Positions 6,171 through 9,891 of a DNA stretch of 9,891 bases are shown one piece after another. The position numbers were made by a program, and so were the translations under genes. Position 1 is the stretch's first letter. Every line of letters starts with the position of its first letter. Under the pieces are notes generated by a model. That model saw nothing but the letters and a program-made list of their open reading frames with translations, ran no database searches and was not told the DNA's origin. Source of the stretch: an uncultured Spirochaetia bacterium (GTDB taxonomy: Bacteria > Spirochaetota > UBA4802 > JAGODF01); contig CALCJG010000276.1 in NCBI GenBank assembly GCA_937967705.1, positions 1 through 9,891 of the forward strand. Direction: 5' to 3'.

Positions 6171-7010
6171 ATGCGTTTCAAAGCCCTTATCGCCACGCTC
6201 ACTCTTCTGGCAGCGGCCCTCCGGACGGCGGGGCATTCCGCGGAATACGGAACGGAACACCCCGTCAGCATCATCACCGAGGAAAAAGGGTCCCGCATGG
6301 ATATCTTTTTTCGCAACAGGAGTGCCGGCTCCCTGACCGTCACCCTCTATTTCACCCGCTTCATCAACGCCAGGGCCAACCGGCCCCTGCCCCTGACCCT
6401 CACCGCCCCTGCCGGCAAGATCACCCGGGCCCTTACCGTAAGCCAGGCGGACCCGGCAAAAAAGTGGGACACCTACTTCATGTACAATTATCTCTTCGGC
6501 TCGGCTGAGGCGGTGCACAGGGACGACACCCTCTACCACCTGCCCTACAGAAAGGGTGCGGCCTACACGGTGGTACAGGGCTACGACGGGCGCTACACCC
6601 ACAAGGGGGAGTTCCGCTATTCCCTGGACTGGGGCATGCCCGTGGGCACCGAGGTGCTGGCTGCCCGGGAGGGGGTCGTGGTGGAGGTGGTGGACCGGTA
6701 TGACGGCCACGGCCTGACCAACCACTACTGGGACCGCAACAACCTGGTTTCCATCGAACATCCCGACGGGACCGTGGGGCGCTACGTGCACTTCAAAAAG
6801 GGCGGCGCCCGGGTAAAGGCCGGCCAGAGGGTCCGGGCGGGAGACCTCATTGCCCTTTCGGGCAACGTGGGTTATTCAGACACGCCCCATCTTCACCTGT
6901 CGGTCTACAAGCCGCTGGACGGCAAGCGTATGCAGTCGATCCCGGTCCGCTTCCGTACGGCGGAGGGAGGGGTGATATTGACCGAGGGGAAGACCTACCG
7001 TGCCCCTTGA
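6171..7010 (+). CDS. Secreted M23 family (LytM-type) metallopeptidase
   Basis: This 279-residue exported protein has a signal peptide (MRFK, hydrophobic core, probable cleavage after HSA at 24). A beta-rich N-terminal domain of about 110 residues follows, then a C-terminal LytM domain (about 135-255). The peptidase core shows THKGEFRYSLDWGMPVGTEV with Asp153 as zinc ligand, AAREGVV, IEHPDGTVGRYVHF with His207, VRAGDLIALSGNVG, and the HLH motif at 240-242. M23 enzymes cut peptidoglycan cross-bridges or activate amidases. The usual HxxxD ligand pair is altered: the position four before Asp153 is Arg149, and the nearest candidate is His144, nine residues before. I believe this spacing occurs in a known M23 subset. 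I chose ATG 6171, preceded by AGGAG, over ATG 6150, which lacks a ribosome site. It likely acts in the periplasm on the cell wall. Confidence 0.92.
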   Translation: MRFKALIATLTLLAAALRTAGHSAEYGTEHPVSIITEEKGSRMDIFFRNRSAGSLTVTLYFTRFINARANRPLPLTLTAPAGKITRALTVSQADPAKKWDTYFMYNYLFGSAEAVHRDDTLYHLPYRKGAAYTVVQGYDGRYTHKGEFRYSLDWGMPVGTEVLAAREGVVVEVVDRYDGHGLTNHYWDRNNLVSIEHPDGTVGRYVHFKKGGARVKAGQRVRAGDLIALSGNVGYSDTPHLHLSVYKPLDGKRMQSIPVRFRTAEGGVILTEGKTYRAP

Positions 7011-7031
7011 GGCCTTTCTTTCCAGAAGGGG

Positions 7032-7069
7032 ATGCCCCCGGTTCCGCATGCCCCCGGCAGGGAGTGCGG
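7032..7069 (+). repeat. Direct repeat plus stem-loop upstream of the exported hypothetical gene
   Basis: ATGCCCCCGG occurs twice, at 7032-7041 and 7048-7057, sixteen bases apart. The second copy lies in a hairpin whose outer arms are CCGCA (7044-7048) and TGCGG (7065-7069) with an inner CCC/GGG pairing. Only a weak T-rich stretch follows, so as a terminator it is doubtful. It may reduce read-through from the peptidase gene or act as a binding site. Confidence 0.4.
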
Positions 7070-7082
7070 ACTGTTTACAAGA

Positions 7083-7087
7083 GGAGG
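7083..7087 (+). promoter_or_regulatory. Ribosome binding site that fixes the exported hypothetical start
   Basis: GGAGG, seven bases before ATG 7095, selects this start over the in-frame ATG at 7032. That upstream ATG lies in the repeat/hairpin region and has no ribosome site. Confidence 0.75.
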
Positions 7088-7094
7088 AAGTGTC

Positions 7095-7655
7095 ATGAAA
7101 CCTGGCGCCGTTGATCGATGGAGAAACATCACCGCTGCCTTGTCCCTGATGTGCCTTAGCGTCTTCCCCGGTTTGCCGGGCCTAGCGGACACCCGTTCCG
7201 GCGAGAGGCAGGATTTCAGCCTCTCCCTCTCCCTTACAAGAGAGGAGATAAGCAAGGATTCCAACAGTCAGAAGACGCTCCTCACCATCCGGGGCGATGT
7301 CCTGGAATACTCTTTTGAAAGCGGGGGACGCGATCCACGGAAACCCCGCAAGAAACGATACATCCTCACAAAGGAATTTCACAAGCGCCTGATCGATTTC
7401 CTCCAGGGTAAAAGGCTGAACCGCCGTGTTCAGGAGATCAAACCCCAGAACTCACCGGGGATATTCATAGACCTGAGGCTCAAAATGACGATCGCCGGGA
7501 AAACCACAGACTCCCATCTGGCCGGAGCGCTGCGGCAGTGGGGCGACGGCGGGCGAAAGGGCACCAGCATGGAAAACATCGCCTACTATCACGCCGTACA
7601 TTCCCTGCTGGTGTTCCTCAAACGGGAACTCAAAATCGACGCGATAGAGATCTGA
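7095..7655 (+). CDS. Exported hypothetical protein
   Basis: I do not recognise this 186-residue protein. It begins with a basic N-region and a hydrophobic stretch (about 12-31) that looks like a Sec signal peptide, with likely cleavage after GLA at 31. A cysteine at 20 lies in the core, but the residues before it do not make a good lipobox. The mature part has beta-strand-like segments (FSLSLSLTREE, KTLLTIRGDVLEYSFES), a strongly basic linker RKPRKKRYIL (82-91), a helical FHKRLIDFLQGKRLNRR (95-111), a further strand pair (IFIDLRLKMTIAGKTT) and a C-terminal helix with HSLLVFLKREL. No catalytic motif is apparent. It is placed between a cell-wall peptidase gene and a membrane-bound regulator gene, ending 17 bases before the latter. 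This suggests a periplasmic partner or ligand-binding accessory for that regulator, which is inference only. Confidence 0.75.
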   Translation: MKPGAVDRWRNITAALSLMCLSVFPGLPGLADTRSGERQDFSLSLSLTREEISKDSNSQKTLLTIRGDVLEYSFESGGRDPRKPRKKRYILTKEFHKRLIDFLQGKRLNRRVQEIKPQNSPGIFIDLRLKMTIAGKTTDSHLAGALRQWGDGGRKGTSMENIAYYHAVHSLLVFLKRELKIDAIEI

Positions 7656-7672
7656 GGAGAGCGGACACAGCC

Positions 7673-9817
7673 ATGCTATTCCATAACGAAGGAACATCTC
7701 CTCATTCCGCCCCCCTGAGCTTCGACCGGCAGCTGCAGGAAGAGAGCAAGGCCGGCGAAAAACTGGTCAGTCAGCTCCGCCTCATCGTGCTGGTGATGCT
7801 TTTGCCCAGCTACATCATTCGTCTGATGCGGGGAGAGATCTCCGGGGACTACCTCCTCTTCGCAACCCTCAAGTGGGGCCTCATTCTCCTCTACGCCTTG
7901 GGCATCTTCTACCTACTCCGCCGGAACGTCTATCACGCCCTGATGGGCTATCTGACCCTTTTCGTTGACCTCCTGGCTGTCTTCGTGAGCCTTATGACCC
8001 TTTCCTTTTACAAGACCGTCCACTACGGAACGTTGTACGACACTCTTTATATCGGCTTTTACTTCATTACCTTCAGCGGAACGCTCCGCTTCGATTTCCG
8101 CTACTCCCTCTTCAGCATCGCCCTCTGCCTGCTTTTCACCTGGCTGCTTACCTGGTTTGACCTGCGCTATCACGGCATCAGCGCTGACTATACACTACTG
8201 GGGGACCGCTTCTCGGCGCTGGTGATGATCACCCTCTTCTCTCTCATATTCATCCGGAGATTCAAATCCACCATCATGCAGGGGCAGAGCCGCATCAGCC
8301 GCCGAATGAAAGAGATATCTGCGCTCCTGGCCGTCAGCAGAAAGATCGCCTCGAAAAGCGACACCGGCAGGACACTGACGAAGATCTCCGGGGAGGCAGC
8401 CAGGCTTCTAAGGGCGGATTTCACCTGCCTGAGCGTACTCCCGGCGGGAAACGACCCGCTGCGCAGATACATCCCCTCCCGCTCCCTTCAGGCAGATCCC
8501 GAGGTCTCGGATTACCTGGACAGGCTTGAGGAAGACATCGCCCGGCGGGACCAGACCGTGACACGACGGGCTGTGGAAAAGGCCGGCTCCAGGGGGAACG
8601 AGATTACCGCAGGAAAGATACTGGGCCAATTCGGCGAACTGCTCGCAGTGCCCGTCCGCATCGACCGGGAGACCGCCGGGATACTCACCGCCGCCCGACG
8701 CGAGGAGATACCCTTCGGCCGGGAAGAGCGGATATACCTGGGCATACTGGCCGAGCAGGCCGCTGTAGCCCTGAAAAACGACCGCCTCCTGAAAGAGCTG
8801 CAAAGCGAGGAGATCTGCCCGCCCCCGGAAACCGGGGCGGCCTTCGAGGAGATCATCGGCGGCAGCACCTCCATGACTGAACTCTTCCGCCTGATAGAAC
8901 GCGCGGCGGAAAGCCGCATTCCGGTGCTCATCCGGGGGGAAAGCGGCACCGGCAAAGAACTGGTGGCCAACGCCCTGCACAATCGCAGTTCTCTCCGAAA
9001 CGGCCCCTTCGTGAAGATCAACTGTTCCGCCATTCCGGAACATCTCCTGGAGAGCGAACTCTTCGGACACGAGAGAGGGGCCTTTACCGACGCTCACCGG
9101 CAGAAGAAGGGAAAGTTCGAAATGGCCGACGGCGGAACGCTCTTCCTCGACGAGATCGGGGACATGTCCCTTTCCCTGCAGAGCAAGCTACTCCGGGTCC
9201 TTCAGGAGGGGGTCATCGAACGACTGGGGGGAGAACACCCCCATCGGGTGGACGTGCGGCTGATCTCCGCCACCCATCAGAATTTGGAGGAGAAAATCCG
9301 GAACGGGGAGTTCCGGGAAGACCTCTACTACCGCATTAATGGCCTGCCGGTCCGGGTGCCGCCCCTGCGGGAGAGACGGGAGGACATCCCGGGCCTTGTA
9401 ACGCATTTCCTGGAAAAGTACGCCCGGGAGGGCCGACAGATCAGCCTGACCCGATCCGCGATGGAACTGCTCGCCACGCGTGAGTGGAAGGGGAACGTAC
9501 GGGAGCTGGAAAACCTCATATACCGCCTCACCGTACTCCACGACCGGGACCTGCTCACCGCCGGGGACATCGCCGGACTGGAACAGGCCGGCACTGCCGA
9601 GGGCGGGAGCGGCGACGAGGAGATGCTGCAGCGCTATCTCTTCGAGAAGCTGAAGAAGGGATGCGATTTCAGCCAGGAGATGGAGACCTGCGAGAGAGAA
9701 TTCATCCGGGAGGCCCTGCGGATATCCCAGGGCAACATCCGCAAGGCCGCGAGGCTGTTAAATCTTCCCAAGTCCACCCTCTTCAATAAGATTACCCGGC
9801 ACAACCTGCAAAGCTGA
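7673..9817 (+). CDS. Membrane-anchored sigma-54 activator: 6 TM, GAF-like, AAA+, Fis HTH
   Basis: This 714-residue bacterial enhancer-binding protein drives sigma-54 RNA polymerase by ATP hydrolysis. Six hydrophobic helices (about 34-51, 60-82, 89-110, 121-138, 144-163, 179-196) form a membrane sensor, followed by a helical linker. A GAF-like domain comes next (about 219-370), then the AAA+ domain (about 393-630) and a C-terminal Fis-type helix-turn-helix (about 675-712, NIRKAARLLNLPKSTL). Core motifs: Walker A GESGTGKE (422-429), Walker B GGTLFLDE (487-494), arginine-finger region FREDLYYRI, and GNVREL (607-612). The sigma-54 contact loop reads GAFTDA (469-474), with Asp at the usual second Gly. 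There is no phosphorylation receiver domain, so the signal must enter through the membrane helices or GAF domain. The start at ATG 7673 has GAGGAGA about 12 bases upstream, longer than usual. No convincing sigma-54 promoter is seen in this window, so its targets are probably elsewhere. Confidence 0.93.
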   Translation: MLFHNEGTSPHSAPLSFDRQLQEESKAGEKLVSQLRLIVLVMLLPSYIIRLMRGEISGDYLLFATLKWGLILLYALGIFYLLRRNVYHALMGYLTLFVDLLAVFVSLMTLSFYKTVHYGTLYDTLYIGFYFITFSGTLRFDFRYSLFSIALCLLFTWLLTWFDLRYHGISADYTLLGDRFSALVMITLFSLIFIRRFKSTIMQGQSRISRRMKEISALLAVSRKIASKSDTGRTLTKISGEAARLLRADFTCLSVLPAGNDPLRRYIPSRSLQADPEVSDYLDRLEEDIARRDQTVTRRAVEKAGSRGNEITAGKILGQFGELLAVPVRIDRETAGILTAARREEIPFGREERIYLGILAEQAAVALKNDRLLKELQSEEICPPPETGAAFEEIIGGSTSMTELFRLIERAAESRIPVLIRGESGTGKELVANALHNRSSLRNGPFVKINCSAIPEHLLESELFGHERGAFTDAHRQKKGKFEMADGGTLFLDEIGDMSLSLQSKLLRVLQEGVIERLGGEHPHRVDVRLISATHQNLEEKIRNGEFREDLYYRINGLPVRVPPLRERREDIPGLVTHFLEKYAREGRQISLTRSAMELLATREWKGNVRELENLIYRLTVLHDRDLLTAGDIAGLEQAGTAEGGSGDEEMLQRYLFEKLKKGCDFSQEMETCEREFIREALRISQGNIRKAARLLNLPKSTLFNKITRHNLQS

Positions 9818-9818
9818 G

Positions 9819-9890
9819 TTACGCCGCCGGAGATGCAAGAGACTCAGCGGAGGACCGCTGCCCCCTTGCGCACATCCCCCCGGTATTTGC
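9819..9890 (-). CDS. Possible 3' end of a convergent gene, cut by window edge
   Basis: On the minus strand a frame is open from the right edge to a TAA at 9819-9821, encoding 23 residues rich in Ala, Ser and Gly. It would end tail-to-tail with the regulator gene. The stretch is too short for any family assignment, and in GC-rich DNA a short open frame is expected by chance. Confidence 0.2.
   Translation of the reverse strand, partial: ANTGGMCARGQRSSAESLASPAA
9845..9860 (+). terminator. Possible hairpin terminator after the regulator gene
   Basis: CAGCGG and CCGCTG form a perfect six-base-pair stem with an AGGA loop, 27 bases after the regulator stop. No T-run follows on the plus strand, so an intrinsic terminator is doubtful. 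If the convergent frame is real, the hairpin lies within its last codons. Confidence 0.3.
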
Positions 9891-9891
9891 G

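Noticed and set aside
6009..6791. 260-codon minus-strand open frame
   Set aside because: It is antisense to the M23 peptidase gene, which has a signal peptide and zinc motifs; the frame shows no recognisable domain.
4504..7094. Sigma-54 (-24/-12) promoters in the intergenic regions near the activator
   Set aside because: I looked for GG-N10-GC with TGGCA/TTGC context in the three plus-strand intergenic regions and found no convincing match.
8408..9097. 229-codon minus-strand open frame
   Set aside because: It is antisense to the GAF/AAA+ region of the sigma-54 activator and encodes nothing recognisable.

Overview
The window comes from a GC-rich diderm (Gram-negative-type) bacterium. Signs of this are an outer-membrane beta-barrel protein with a signal peptide and C-terminal Phe, a periplasmic M23 peptidase, and a sigma-54 activator. 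Consensus-like sigma-70 promoters and GGAGG ribosome binding sites are easy to see. The mix of genes would fit a deltaproteobacterial-type or spirochaete-type genome, but nothing here fixes the phylum. I see no insertion sequence, CRISPR array, tRNA, rRNA or phage gene.

Left block (1-1786, plus strand): the 3' part of an extended-SDR NAD(P)-dependent epimerase/dehydratase gene, cut by the window edge, is coupled by an ATGA overlap to a classical SDR that resembles 3-ketodihydrosphingosine reductases. Together they look like the reductive end of a lipid (possibly sphingolipid) pathway whose other genes would lie upstream.

Middle block (1844-4503, minus strand): a MmcQ/YjbR-like gene and a tRNA-dihydrouridine synthase gene are translationally coupled. 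Next comes a GH13 alpha-amylase of the plant/archaeal type without a signal peptide. It has its own near-consensus promoter, whose -35 box overlaps the dus stop codon. The amylase gene converges on the SDR gene.

Right block (4712-9817, plus strand): an outer-membrane beta-barrel gene, noticeably more AT-rich than its neighbours, has its own AT-rich promoter region and a strong rho-independent terminator. It is followed by a secreted M23 (LytM-type) metallopeptidase with a TTGTAA-N17-TATAAT promoter. Then come an unrecognised exported 186-residue protein and, 17 bp further on, a membrane-anchored sigma-54 activator (six predicted TM helices, GAF-like domain, AAA+ domain, Fis-type HTH). This activator carries GAFTDA in place of the usual GAFTGA loop. 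The last three genes may form a cell-envelope sensing unit; that is inference from order and spacing. The longest gene-free stretches (4504-4711 and 5963-6170) hold promoters and a terminator, described below. No gap exceeds 300 bases.

I did not find an obviously new multi-gene defence or mobile system. The items most worth following are the unrecognised exported protein paired with the orphan membrane-bound activator, and the KDSR-like/epimerase pair.
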